A program made the translations under genes and the position numbers. Below, in pieces: positions 50,686 through 59,434 of a stretch of 64,000 nt of DNA. The stretch comes from Paraburkholderia acidipaludis NBRC 101816 (lineage in GTDB: Bacteria > Pseudomonadota > Gammaproteobacteria > Burkholderiales > Burkholderiaceae), in NCBI RefSeq assembly GCF_000684975.1, contig NZ_BAXZ01000006.1, positions 1-64,000 of the forward strand, in the 5' to 3' direction. Position 1 is the stretch's first letter, and the number at the start of each line of letters is the position of its first letter. The notes beneath the pieces were generated by a model. The model worked only from the letters and a program-made list of their open reading frames with translations, searched no databases and was not told where the DNA came from.

Positions 50686-51926
50686 GTTCCTATCCTTTCC
50701 GGGCAGTCTTGGCGGCAGGTTCGCGTGATCAATGCCAGTACGTGGTTGGCGTTCCTGTCGCGATCCGTGAGCGGTGCGAGATCGAACAGGCGTTGCAGGG
50801 TCGCCAGCACCGAACTGTGATCGTATGTCGTGTGATCGACCTGGCCTTGTGCGACCCAGGGCGACACGACGATGGCGGGAACCCGCACGCCATAGACGTC
50901 GAAGCCGAATCCGTTCGCGTTCAGCGTCGCGGGCGCGCCGTCGTTCGGAGGCGGCGCCGCGCCTGGGCTCACCGAGTCGTAGAAGCCGCCGTGCTCGTCG
51001 TAGAGAATCAGAAGGAGGCTCCTGTCCCACACCGGCGAGTTGCGGATCGCGCCGTAGACGCGCGCGACAAGCTGGTCGCCCCCGGTGAGGCCGTCCATGG
51101 GATGCTGCGAACTGCCGTTCTCGTAGGTGTTGTTCACGACGTTGCCGTAGCCGGGCTCGATGAAGGTATAGCGGGCCGTGTAGTTCGAGGCGAGGTCCGC
51201 TTCGAAGTGGGACAGATCGTCGATATCGCTGAAGCTGATGCCCTTGAGCGATGCCACCTGCGGTATGTGCCCGAGCGGGTCGCCCAGGTGGTCCTGGTAG
51301 AGGCGGTAGTTGCCTTTGCCGAGCGTTTCGAAAATGGATCCGTTCGGATAGGGGAAACCGTCCAGCCCATCCCATTTGCCCATCTCGTCCGAGGTCGGCG
51401 AATGATCGAGGCCGGCCGACGATGCGCCGTGCAGGAAATAGCGGTTCGGCCAGGTCGGGCCGGGCATCGACGCATGCCAGCCGTCGCACAGCACGAACTG
51501 CGTGGCGAGCTGGTACAGCGCGGGGGACTGCGTGCGGGCGTCGACGCCGCGCATGATGTCGTCCACGTCGCCGCTTTGCGGTGGAGGGCCTTCGGTGCGG
51601 GTGGTCGCGTAGTTCGAGACGAAGCCGGAGTTGTCGACCGGCGGATAGGGCTGCCCGCGCTGGAACTGCGCGCCCGGGCCGCATAGTTGCTCGACTACGT
51701 CGGTGAATTCGTGCCCGGGGTCGGTGGGCATCTGGCCAGGCGCGCCGCCGCCGAATGCGTAGGCGGCGCCGTTACAGGCGTTCGAGTTTCCGGCGGTCGC
51801 GCCAACGACGCCGGCGATACCCGAAAGCGCGAACAGATGGTCGAAAGACCGGTTTTCCAGCATCAGCACGAAGACATGCTGGATGATCTGGTCCAGACCG
51901 GCGGTGGCCGCTGCGTTTGCGTTCAT
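50682..51926 (-). CDS. Phosphoesterase family protein (phospholipase C/acid phosphatase-like)
   Basis: The 414-residue protein has the PF04185-type opening IQHVFVLMLENRSFDHLFAL with the metal-binding Glu-Asn, a central CDGWHASMPGPTWPNRYFLH, and DEHGGFYDSVSPG with the Asp/His pair near residue 310, followed by VPAIVVSPWV and HSSVLATLQRLF. These are metal sites of the alkaline phosphatase-like phospholipase C family. Unlike bacterial PlcC/N enzymes it has no signal peptide and lacks the C-terminal repeats. Its cellular location is therefore uncertain. Coupled to a small gene downstream. Confidence 0.88.
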   Translation of the reverse strand: MNANAAATAGLDQIIQHVFVLMLENRSFDHLFALSGIAGVVGATAGNSNACNGAAYAFGGGAPGQMPTDPGHEFTDVVEQLCGPGAQFQRGQPYPPVDNSGFVSNYATTRTEGPPPQSGDVDDIMRGVDARTQSPALYQLATQFVLCDGWHASMPGPTWPNRYFLHGASSAGLDHSPTSDEMGKWDGLDGFPYPNGSIFETLGKGNYRLYQDHLGDPLGHIPQVASLKGISFSDIDDLSHFEADLASNYTARYTFIEPGYGNVVNNTYENGSSQHPMDGLTGGDQLVARVYGAIRNSPVWDRSLLLILYDEHGGFYDSVSPGAAPPPNDGAPATLNANGFGFDVYGVRVPAIVVSPWVAQGQVDHTTYDHSSVLATLQRLFDLAPLTDRDRNANHVLALITRTCRQDCPERIGT

Positions 51927-52298
51927 GAAGCGTGCTCCTCTTGTTCACTGCACTTCGCTGCATATCCGGGCGGTTCTTCTGCTTTCGGGCGGCAAGCTCG
52001 CTTAATGCCAGATATTAACCTGCATGAGATCGGCACTCTTGAAAGTGCTGTCGAATCGAATAACAGCGGTGCGAGGAGGGCATGGGGATAGCGCGCCTTT
52101 CGTATATCGAGCATTGAATTCGCTCAAGCGCCGCGATCTGGTTCATGTTCTACCGAAGCGGCTGTTTCCGACGCTTTCCGTAACGCTCGCTACACCGCGC
52201 AAGGAGGGGGCAGCCCGCCACGGTACGGGCGGCTGTGGATGCGCTGCGTTCGTACTTTCGGAATCTCCCCGCCGTTCGCTCATCGACGGATCGAGCCG
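51927..52298. other. Intergenic region between phosphoesterase and zinc-ribbon genes
   Basis: I cannot support a gene here. A plus-strand frame from 52024 includes FVYRALNSLKRRDLVHVLP, which faintly recalls the helix-turn-helix of Fur/Zur proteins (TVYRALxxLxxxGLVH). Flanking motifs are missing, so at most it is a decayed fragment. Confidence 0.3.
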
Positions 52299-53402
52299 CT
52301 AGAGCTTGTTCTCGGCGAACGACCGGCATCTTGGGCAGGGCAGCATGGGACTGCCCACGCCGGTCTCTTCGGGAATCAGGGGATAGGGATTTGCTTTGGA
52401 ACCCACCCATAAGGTGGTCATGCCGTTGTAGCGCTGTTTTTCCTTTTTGCCCAGGCGATCCCACAGCTTGGGCTCCGCGCATACGCGAATTGAATAGTTG
52501 TCCGGATCGTAGCTCGCGGCTTTGCCGAAACTCTGTTCGAGGTCGTAGGCGGTATTGATGGAATAGAACTGAACGTACACCATGCCACAAAGCGCCTGAA
52601 TTTCGGGCTGAAGCATGGCGATCTTGCTCCCGTCCTGCTCGCCCGAAAGGGCGTAATGCAACCCGATTTCGTTGGCACTGCTGCCCACCGCCACCGTCAA
52701 GCTCTCCGGCATCGGCAGCCGCGGCGGCTTTGGCATCCCTTTTGGCGGTTTGACTTGCCCCGTCAGCAACTGCATGACGTACGCGAGATATCTGGCGCCG
52801 GCAATATCGAAGTCGGTCGGCAAAGGGAAGCGGCTAAAGTGCGCTTTCTTTTCCTTTGCTGTGGTCTTGATCCGGTTACGCAGTACCAGCTCGGCCTTCA
52901 GCTCGTCGACCTTGGACTGCGCGAGCCGCACTTTGTGCTGCGTTGGCCCATAACGATCGTCCTTGTAGCGAGCGATATATTTTTCGTGTTCGCCAATCAG
53001 GCTGTCGAGTTCGCCATTATTCAAACGGAGTGGCGAAGGGAGATCGGGAAAGCAGACATGCTCGGCGCCCAGTTTGTCCGACCCGCCACATAACGGGCAT
53101 TGGGAGAATTTGCTGGCCGTCGGCGCTCGGTCGGGGCCACGCTGCACCGGGAAGGCATCGGGATACGTGGGGGCTGGCTGCGGGTACATCTGCGGCTGGA
53201 GCACGAACTGCGGTTGCGGCATGAACTGCGGCTGCGCTACGAACTGCGGCGGACCATAGTACGCATAGGGTTGCGTAAACATCGGCGGCGGCGCATAGAC
53301 ATGCGGATTGAATATCTGGCCTGGGTAAAAGCAGTGCTGGCAGGGTGCGAAAGGCGCGGGGGCCTGAGCCACCTCGTTCAGGCAGTTTGGACAAAACGGC
53401 AT
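52299..53402 (-). CDS. Zinc-ribbon protein with Pro/Gln-rich segment, function unknown
   Basis: From Met 53402 (AAGGGG before it) the protein has 367 residues. Cys pairs at 4/7 and 21/24 (CPNC...CQHC) make a zinc ribbon; residues 31-95 are rich in Pro, Gln and Tyr (repeats such as FVAQPQFMPQPQFVLQPQ). A second metal-like cluster (CPLCGG, and Cys in EHVCFPD) and a charged helical region follow, then a globular domain and a final CPRC pair. I recognise no family beyond zinc ribbon. No signal peptide or membrane segment. Confidence 0.75.
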   Translation of the reverse strand: MPFCPNCLNEVAQAPAPFAPCQHCFYPGQIFNPHVYAPPPMFTQPYAYYGPPQFVAQPQFMPQPQFVLQPQMYPQPAPTYPDAFPVQRGPDRAPTASKFSQCPLCGGSDKLGAEHVCFPDLPSPLRLNNGELDSLIGEHEKYIARYKDDRYGPTQHKVRLAQSKVDELKAELVLRNRIKTTAKEKKAHFSRFPLPTDFDIAGARYLAYVMQLLTGQVKPPKGMPKPPRLPMPESLTVAVGSSANEIGLHYALSGEQDGSKIAMLQPEIQALCGMVYVQFYSINTAYDLEQSFGKAASYDPDNYSIRVCAEPKLWDRLGKKEKQRYNGMTTLWVGSKANPYPLIPEETGVGSPMLPCPRCRSFAENKL

Positions 53403-53758
53403 GCTGTTCCCCTTGTGAGTCGTTTCAGGAAATCGTGATTCCCACACCCGACCTCGGATACTGCTCGTTTCCAGCAACAAAGTTGAACCGCTGCGCCGAT
53501 TGAGTTCCACCTGGCGCGGGGCCGGCCCAAAGAAAGATTCGCTGTGAACGAGTGTAGGGCGATTAGCGATATTTGTCTTCCTGGCGTGAGCGTTATTGCG
53601 CGATGCATAACTACGGCAGGATCACCGCGACGCCAACGATAGCTATCGTCGCCGACATGGATGATGTAGCAGTGCGAAACGGCGCGTGCGAAGGCCTTCC
53701 CGGTTCACGCTCGACACGTTCTTCTCGAACGTTGCGCGCAATCTGTAAGCAAGGCGCT
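53403..53758. other. Intergenic region upstream of the zinc-ribbon gene
   Basis: No gene seen. The stretch is less GC-rich than its surroundings around 53540-53700 and should hold the zinc-ribbon gene promoter; I could not place its boxes. The flavoprotein gene ends at its other side. Confidence 0.35.
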
Positions 53759-55057
53759 TCAGGCGGCAGGCGGGGGCGCCTCCGGCAGCGGGATCTCGAC
53801 CCCACGGCGGTGCAGTGCCGAGAGCACGTGGTACACGCCCTTGAAGCACATCACCGGGAGTGCGGCGCGCCAGCTCCCCCGGAGATTGCCCGCCAGCAGA
53901 TTGACGATGCCGTCACGCATCCACAAACGATTGGACGGCGCCATGAAAAGCGTGCGCATGACAGGGTCGTTCACGCGATAGATCAGCCAACTGATCCGAT
54001 CCATGGCCTCCGACAATTCTTCGTTGGCGGCTTGCGCAAGCTTCTTTCCGCGGGCCGGGTCGTCGAGCCAGACATGGGCGACCTGGGCGCCGAGTTCTCC
54101 GCCCGTCATCGCCATCAATACGCCGGTCGAGAACATCGGATCGACAAAACCGTAAGCATCGCCAATCATCAGGAAGCCGTTACCGTTGCCCTCGCGCGCG
54201 CGATAGCTGTAATTGGCCGTGCTGTAGACGTCCGATACGCGCCGCGCGCCCTGCGCGCGAGCCGCGACGGTCGGGCTCGAGGCGATGCGCTCGGTCAGCA
54301 AATCGGTCGGCGTTCCCTTGCGCTCTTTCCACGCCGACTGGTTGCCCACAAATCCAATGCTCATTGTGTCGCCGGGTAGCGGGATCAGCCAAAACCAGCC
54401 GTCCTCCGCAAGATGAATGCTGATGTAACCCGCGAGGTCGCCTTCCCGGCGCGCTACGCCGGTGAAATGCGCATAAACGGCCGCTGTGTTGTTGTATTTG
54501 TTCGAGGTCTTGACCTTCATCCGCGACGCGAGAAACGTATCGCGGCCCGAAGCGTCGAGCACATAGCGCGGATGCCATTCGCGCGTGCTGCCCGATTCGT
54601 CTTGTGCGGTTACGAGGTGACGTTCGCCGGCATCGTTCAACTGGACTTCCATGACACGAGTCCGCTCGAAGCACCGGGCTCCGCGCGCGCCGGCGTGTTT
54701 GAACAACAAGGCATCGAGGTCCGCGCGCCGGACTTGCCAGGCGTGCGTACGATCTCGATTCAGCGCGTTTGCGAACGGAAACGCACAGCTGCGCCCCGTG
54801 CGGTCCGAGACGAACTCGGCCCCCGGCTTATGGACACCGATCTCCCGCACCTGATCGAGCACGCCGAGCCGCTCGAAAATATCGAGGTTGCGCGGCAGCA
54901 GGCTTTCGCCAATATGAAAGCGCGGATGCGCCTCCTTCTCCACGAGCACGACGTCGCGTCCTTTCATTGCCAGGAAGGCCGCTGCCGTCGCGCCCGCGGG
55001 CCCGCCGCCGATGATCAGCACGTCCGGTCGGCTCGAATCGCTTTTCGATGAGTTCAT
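53759..55057 (-). CDS. FAD-dependent halogenase-like oxidoreductase
   Basis: From Met 55057 the protein has 432 residues. It opens with the FAD-binding motif LIIGGGPAGATAAAFLAMKG and VLVEKEAHPRFHIGESLLP, and has GVHKPGAEF near residue 72 (the region of the essential lysine in phenol-type halogenases), GWFWLIPLPGD (a variant of the halogenase WxWxIP motif) and MIGDAYGFVDPMFSTGVLMA. The family includes flavin halogenases and geranylgeranyl reductase-like enzymes that act on carrier-bound or free substrates. An in-frame Met at 55090 adds 11 residues. No biosynthetic genes are next to it, so the substrate is unclear. Confidence 0.85.
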   Translation of the reverse strand: MNSSKSDSSRPDVLIIGGGPAGATAAAFLAMKGRDVVLVEKEAHPRFHIGESLLPRNLDIFERLGVLDQVREIGVHKPGAEFVSDRTGRSCAFPFANALNRDRTHAWQVRRADLDALLFKHAGARGARCFERTRVMEVQLNDAGERHLVTAQDESGSTREWHPRYVLDASGRDTFLASRMKVKTSNKYNNTAAVYAHFTGVARREGDLAGYISIHLAEDGWFWLIPLPGDTMSIGFVGNQSAWKERKGTPTDLLTERIASSPTVAARAQGARRVSDVYSTANYSYRAREGNGNGFLMIGDAYGFVDPMFSTGVLMAMTGGELGAQVAHVWLDDPARGKKLAQAANEELSEAMDRISWLIYRVNDPVMRTLFMAPSNRLWMRDGIVNLLAGNLRGSWRAALPVMCFKGVYHVLSALHRRGVEIPLPEAPPPAA

Positions 55058-55086
55058 GGCGGGGATTCCAGAAAAAGGCGTATTGA

Positions 55087-55370
55087 TCAACGCAAGGCCG
55101 ATAGCGCGACCGTGACCGAAAAAGCTCCGAGGACGAGGGAAGCACTGCGAAGCAGATACTTTGGCGTCAGCGCACCCAGGCGGCCGGCGCCGAGCTGCGC
55201 GCGCCCAGACCCACCCAAAGCAGTCCGATCGGAAACACGAGGGCGAGAAAGAGACCCATTGCCTGCAGCCAGGCCACGCCGCTTGCGAAGGCGGCTTTCG
55301 GAAAAATCGTTCCGCCGAACAAAATCGCTTTCGGGTTCAGCGAGGTTGCCAAAAACAGATCCCGCATACC
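55087..55370 (-). pseudogene. LysE-family exporter relic, truncated and frameshifted
   Basis: On the minus strand, the segment from 55367 reads MRDLFLATSLNPKAILFGGT then a hydrophobic part to GLLWVGLGARS. The natural continuation, GRLGALTPKYLLRSASLVLG and AFSVTVALSALR, is in another frame and ends at 55087. This is the second half of a LysE/RhtB amino acid exporter (LNPKAILFF and the final helix), with one frameshift near 55180 and no N-terminal half. It sits directly upstream of the flavoprotein gene. Confidence 0.65.
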
Positions 55371-55784
55371 GATCGCTTAAATTCAGCGGGCCGGGTTCGC
55401 AATTTCTGTTCCTGGCCGGCGCAACGGCGAGCGGCCCGACGGTCTCCCGGCGGCACGCCATGATCGATGGCCGTATTTTGCCATTGTGAACGGTGCGGCG
55501 AAGCGCGTGCGCTTTCGTCCCTCGCGATGAAGGTCCGCAAGCCCGGCACGCGACCGAAAATCTCACAATACGAAACCAGGTCGCGTATGCCAGAAAACGC
55601 TGCCGCAGTGCAACAGCCGGACGTTGCGTATGGTCGGGGTGGATTGCGTATTGTGATATGAGAGAGATAAGTTATTGAATCAACGGAGTTTTTTAGTGCG
55701 TTCGCAGAGGCGGCCTGGGGGCCGCGACCCTAACTAATCTCGGTACGCTCTACATTGAGATTCTTAAACCTGTGGAGAGACGAG
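55371..55784. other. Intergenic region with lower GC content
   Basis: I see no gene in this 414-base stretch. It includes an AT-richer patch (about 55640-55700) and the promoter area of the small gene at 55785. The N-terminal half expected for the LysE relic is not found here. Confidence 0.35.
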
Positions 55785-56021
55785 ATGATGCACGTGTATA
55801 TCGAACCCGTGCCCAAAGGCCAATGGGGGCCGATTGATGGCTATCGCATTGAAACCCAGGACGGCACGAAGATATCGGAAGCGCTGCTTCGTTCCGAGAG
55901 ACTCGCGATTAGCGAGGCAAGGCTGCTTGGCTATCTGCCGTTGCTTGCGACGGTGCGCATACCGGACAAGGCTATCGCCGAGCACTGGCAGCCGGCCGAC
56001 GAAGCACAGGTGCCGGTCTAG
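55785..56021 (+). CDS. Small conserved-looking hypothetical protein
   Basis: The 78-residue protein (MMHVYIEPVPKGQWGPIDGY, then a region ending QVPV) is soluble, with a beta-rich start (HVYIEPV...GYRIET) and a helical middle (RSERLAISEARLLGYLPLLA). I recognise no named family, but the composition and codon use look like a real gene and GGAGAG lies seven bases before the first of two tandem ATGs. It is isolated between the LysE relic and a convergent exported-protein gene. Confidence 0.65.
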   Translation: MMHVYIEPVPKGQWGPIDGYRIETQDGTKISEALLRSERLAISEARLLGYLPLLATVRIPDKAIAEHWQPADEAQVPV

Positions 56022-56036
56022 CCGCGGGTGAGCGCG

Positions 56037-56477
56037 TCAATGGTACGTTGTCGTCGACGATTGCAGCTTCGTCAGCGTACCGTTTTTGAATCGGAACCAG
56101 CCTTCCGAGCCTTGCATCACGACTTCATCGGGCTGCCAATACACGCGCCTGACCGTCATGCGCACGTTCGAGCGTTGCACGAGCGGCGGGCGGCGGCGGA
56201 AGTCGTAGAGCACCGGACCGTAAGCGGTCTGCACGAGCATGCGCGTGATCGTGCCGCGCTCCTGGCTGTTTTGCTGGCCGGCTTCGTCGAAATGCGTGAG
56301 CGTCTTTGCGTCGAAGCGGTCGAAAATCTCCTTGTCGAGCATGGCGACGAAATCATGGTCGTCGCGCACGAATTGCAGCGTGCCTGAAGGCGTAACGAGG
56401 GAATCGGACGCGTTGCTTTGCGCATGAGCGCAAATCGCGAATGAGGCGGCGAGCGCGGCAAGTAGCAGTCGTTTCAT
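56037..56477 (-). CDS. Exported hypothetical protein
   Basis: The 146-residue protein has a signal peptide (MKRLLLAALAASFAICAHAQ, cleavage after AHA) and a mature part without a recognisable domain. Its features are LQFVRDDHDFVAMLDKEIFD, a Tyr/Arg-rich strand region (TAYGPVLYDFRRRPP) and WQPDEVVMQGSEGWFRFKNG, suggesting a small beta-rich periplasmic domain. It lies convergent to the small gene at 55785 and downstream of acnB, separated by a terminator. Confidence 0.75.
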   Translation of the reverse strand: MKRLLLAALAASFAICAHAQSNASDSLVTPSGTLQFVRDDHDFVAMLDKEIFDRFDAKTLTHFDEAGQQNSQERGTITRMLVQTAYGPVLYDFRRRPPLVQRSNVRMTVRRVYWQPDEVVMQGSEGWFRFKNGTLTKLQSSTTTYH

Positions 56478-56564
56478 GTCGTTTTCCGGATTTGGGGGAG
56501 TAGCGCCGATAACGGAGTGTGACGCAAACGGCCGCCAGGCGGTCCTCATTCCGGCGCCGCGCCA

Positions 56565-56604
56565 ACAAAAATGGCGCCGCAAGCATTCAGCCTGCGGCGC
56601 CATT
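56565..56604 (-). terminator. Rho-independent terminator of acnB
   Basis: On the minus strand, a 12-bp perfect stem (AATGGCGCCGCA and TGCGGCGCCATT, at 56570-56581 and 56593-56604) with an 11-base loop is followed by a T-rich tail (TTTGTT). It lies about 60 bases past the acnB stop. Confidence 0.85.
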
Positions 56605-56663
56605 CCGTGGGGCTACGATGCGAACCGACAACGAGAACACCGCACCGTAGCCTGGCAGAGTGC

Positions 56664-59249
56664 TTACATCGTCACGGTGTCGGCCACTTCCTTGAAGTCC
56701 TCGATCTGGTCGAAGTTCATGTACTGATAGATCTTGTCGCCGTTGGCGTTGATCACGCCGATGTCGGCCATGTACTCTTCCTTCGTCGGGATCTTGCCCA
56801 GGCGCGAGCAGATCGCCGCCAGTTCCGCCGAGCCCAGGTACACGTTCGTGTTCTTGCCCAGACGGTTCGGGAAGTTACGCGTGGAGGTCGACATGACCGT
56901 CGCGCCTTCGCGCACCTGGGCCTGGTTGCCCATGCACAGCGAGCAGCCCGGCATTTCGGTACGCGCGCCAGCCGTGCCGAACACGCCGTAGTGGCCTTCC
57001 TCGGTCAGCTGCTTCTGGTCCATCTTGGTCGGCGGAGCCACCCACAGCTTGACCGGAATGTCGCGCTTGCCTTCCAGCAGCTTCGAAGCGGCACGGAAGT
57101 GACCGATGTTGGTCATGCACGAGCCGATGAACACTTCGTCGATCTTGGCGCCGGCCACGTCGGAGAGCGTCTTCACGTCGTCCGGGTCGTTCGGGCAGGC
57201 CACGATCGGCTCGTGAATGTCGGCCAGATCGATTTCGATGACGGCGGCGTACTCGGCGTCCGCGTCCGGTTGCAGGAGTTGCGGATCGGCCAGCCAGGCT
57301 TCCATCGCCTTGATACGGCGCTGCAGGCTGCGCGGATCCTGGTAGCCTTGCGCGATCATCCACTTCAGCAGCGTGATGTTGCTGTTGAGGTACTCGATGA
57401 TCGGTGCCTTGTTCAGGTGCACCGCGCAACCGGCGGCCGAACGCTCAGCGGAAGCATCCGAGAGTTCGAACGCTTGCTCGACCTTCAGATCGGGCAGGCC
57501 TTCGATTTCGAGAATGCGGCCCGAGAAAATGTTCTTCTTGCCTTGCTTGGCGACCGTCAGCGTGCCTTGCTTGATGGCGTACAGCGGGATCGCGTTGACG
57601 AGATCGCGCAGCGTGACGCCCGGCTGCATCTTGCCCTTGAAGCGCACCAGCACCGATTCCGGCATGTCCAGCGGCATCGTGCCGGTGGCGGCCGCGAAGG
57701 CGACCAGGCCCGAACCGGCCGGGAAGCTGATGCCGATCGGGAAGCGCGTGTGCGAGTCGCCGCCGGTGCCCACGGTGTCGGGCAGCAGCATGCGGTTCAG
57801 CCACGAGTGGATCACGCCGTCGCCGGGGCGCAGCGCGATGCCGCCACGGTTGCTGATGAAGTTCGGCAGCGTCTGGTGCGTCTTCACGTCCACCGGCTTC
57901 GGATAAGCGGCCGTGTGGCAGAACGACTGCATGACGAGGTCGGCCGAAAAGCCGAGGCACGCCAGGTCTTTCAGTTCGTCGCGCGTCATCGGGCCCGTGG
58001 TGTCTTGCGAGCCGACCGAGGTCATCTTCGGTTCGCAGTACGTGCCGGGGCGCACGCCCTGGCCTTCGGGCAGGCCGCACGCGCGGCCAACCATCTTCTG
58101 TGCCAGAGAGAAGCCCTTGCCGCTGTCGGCCGGGTTTTGCGGCAGGCGGAACAGCGTCGACGGCGCGAGACCCAGCGCCTCACGCGCCTTGGCGGTCAGG
58201 CCGCGGCCGATGATCAGCGGAATGCGGCCGCCGGCGCGCACTTCGTCGAACAGCACGTCGGACTTGACCTGGAATTCGGCGATCACGGCGCCGTTCTTGA
58301 GCGCCTTGCCTTCATAAGGGCGCAGTTCGACCACGTCGCCCATTTCCATTTGCGACACGTCGAGCTCGATCGGCAGGGCGCCGGCGTCTTCCATCGTGTT
58401 GTAGAAGATCGGGGCGATCTTGCCGCCCAGGCACACGCCGCCAAAGCGCTTGTTCGGGATGAAGGGGATGTCTTCGCCCGTGAACCACAGCACCGAGTTG
58501 GTGGCCGACTTGCGCGAGGAGCCCGTGCCGACCACGTCGCCCACGTAGGCGACCAGGTGGCCCTTTTCCTTCAGCGATTCGATGAACTTGACCGGGCCGC
58601 GCTTGCCGTCTTCTTCCGGCGTGATGCCGGGGCGCGCGTTCTTCAGCATGGCCAGCGCGTGCATGGGGATGTCCGGGCGCGTGGTGGCGTCCGGGGCCGG
58701 CGAGAGGTCGTCGGTGTTGGTTTCGCCCGTCACCTTGAACACGGTGATGGTCAGGCTTTGCGGCACTTCCGGACGGCTCGTGAACCATTCGGCGTCGGCC
58801 CAGCTTTGCAGCACGGCCCGCGCGTTGGCGTTGCCCTTGTCGGCCAGTTCCTTCACGTCGTGGAACTGGTCGAACATCAGCAGGGTTTTCTTCAGTGCGT
58901 CGGCGGCCACGGTGCCCACTTCGGCGTCGGACAGCAGCTCGATCAGCGGGGCGATGTTGTAGCCGCCCAGCATCGTGCCGAGCAGTTCGGTGGCGCGAGC
59001 GCGCGAGATCAGCGCGCAGGCGGTTTCGCCCTTGGCCACGGCGGCGAGAAAGCCGGCCTTCACGCGGGCGGCTTCGTCCACGCCGGCGGGCACGCGGTGG
59101 GTGATCAGGTCGAGCAGGGTCTGCTCTTCGCCCGCGGGCGGGTTGGTCAGCAGTTCCACCAGCTCGGCGGTCTGCTGGGCCGTCAGCGGCAGGGGAGGAA
59201 TGCCGAGCGCGGCGCGCGCGGCGACATGAGCACGAAAGTTTTCAAGCAT
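56664..59249 (-). CDS. acnB: Bifunctional aconitate hydratase 2 / 2-methylisocitrate dehydratase
   Basis: The 861-residue protein matches AcnB in length and order: N-terminal HEAT-like domain (PPLPLTAQQTAELVELLTNP), swivel domain (GDVVGTGSSRKSATNSVLWF), and the catalytic [4Fe-4S] domains with cysteines in IGSCMTNIGHF and GCSLCMGNQAQV. KMTSVGSQDTTGPMTRDELK is also characteristic. It interconverts citrate and isocitrate in the TCA cycle and can act on 2-methylaconitate. It is a single-gene unit with its own promoter, a palindromic operator and a terminator. It is the most clearly housekeeping gene in the window. Confidence 0.97.
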   Translation of the reverse strand: MLENFRAHVAARAALGIPPLPLTAQQTAELVELLTNPPAGEEQTLLDLITHRVPAGVDEAARVKAGFLAAVAKGETACALISRARATELLGTMLGGYNIAPLIELLSDAEVGTVAADALKKTLLMFDQFHDVKELADKGNANARAVLQSWADAEWFTSRPEVPQSLTITVFKVTGETNTDDLSPAPDATTRPDIPMHALAMLKNARPGITPEEDGKRGPVKFIESLKEKGHLVAYVGDVVGTGSSRKSATNSVLWFTGEDIPFIPNKRFGGVCLGGKIAPIFYNTMEDAGALPIELDVSQMEMGDVVELRPYEGKALKNGAVIAEFQVKSDVLFDEVRAGGRIPLIIGRGLTAKAREALGLAPSTLFRLPQNPADSGKGFSLAQKMVGRACGLPEGQGVRPGTYCEPKMTSVGSQDTTGPMTRDELKDLACLGFSADLVMQSFCHTAAYPKPVDVKTHQTLPNFISNRGGIALRPGDGVIHSWLNRMLLPDTVGTGGDSHTRFPIGISFPAGSGLVAFAAATGTMPLDMPESVLVRFKGKMQPGVTLRDLVNAIPLYAIKQGTLTVAKQGKKNIFSGRILEIEGLPDLKVEQAFELSDASAERSAAGCAVHLNKAPIIEYLNSNITLLKWMIAQGYQDPRSLQRRIKAMEAWLADPQLLQPDADAEYAAVIEIDLADIHEPIVACPNDPDDVKTLSDVAGAKIDEVFIGSCMTNIGHFRAASKLLEGKRDIPVKLWVAPPTKMDQKQLTEEGHYGVFGTAGARTEMPGCSLCMGNQAQVREGATVMSTSTRNFPNRLGKNTNVYLGSAELAAICSRLGKIPTKEEYMADIGVINANGDKIYQYMNFDQIEDFKEVADTVTM

Positions 59250-59325
59250 GGCGGGACCTGCTGGTATTGCGTTTCACGGGGAAGCCAGGCACGCCGGGGC
59301 GGTTCCTGGCACTGCTTTGACCGCG

Positions 59326-59354
59326 ATTCTAGGCGCAATACCCCGCAGCGTCAA
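59326..59354 (-). promoter_or_regulatory. Sigma-70 promoter of acnB
   Basis: On the minus strand TTGACG (59349-59354) and TAGAAT (59326-59331) are separated by exactly 17 bases, a strong match to the housekeeping consensus. The transcript would start near 59319, about 70 bases before the acnB ATG. Confidence 0.8.
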
Positions 59355-59364
59355 ATGTCTTATG

Positions 59365-59376
59365 TCTTATATAAGA
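59365..59376. promoter_or_regulatory. Palindromic operator-like site upstream of acnB
   Basis: TCTTATATAAGA is a perfect 12-bp palindrome ten bases upstream of the -35 box. A further TCTTAT half-copy follows (59358-59363). The form is typical of GntR-family operators; the cognate regulator is not in this window. Confidence 0.55.
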
Positions 59377-59434
59377 GTTGGGGCGCAGAACCGCAGAACG
59401 AACGATCGGCATGCTGTCCCGCGCTGAATGAGCG

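Noticed and set aside
52024..52302. Possible Fur/Zur helix-turn-helix fragment (FVYRALNSLKRRDLVHVLP)
   Set aside because: Only one weak motif; metal-site and dimerisation motifs are absent, so chance similarity is likely.
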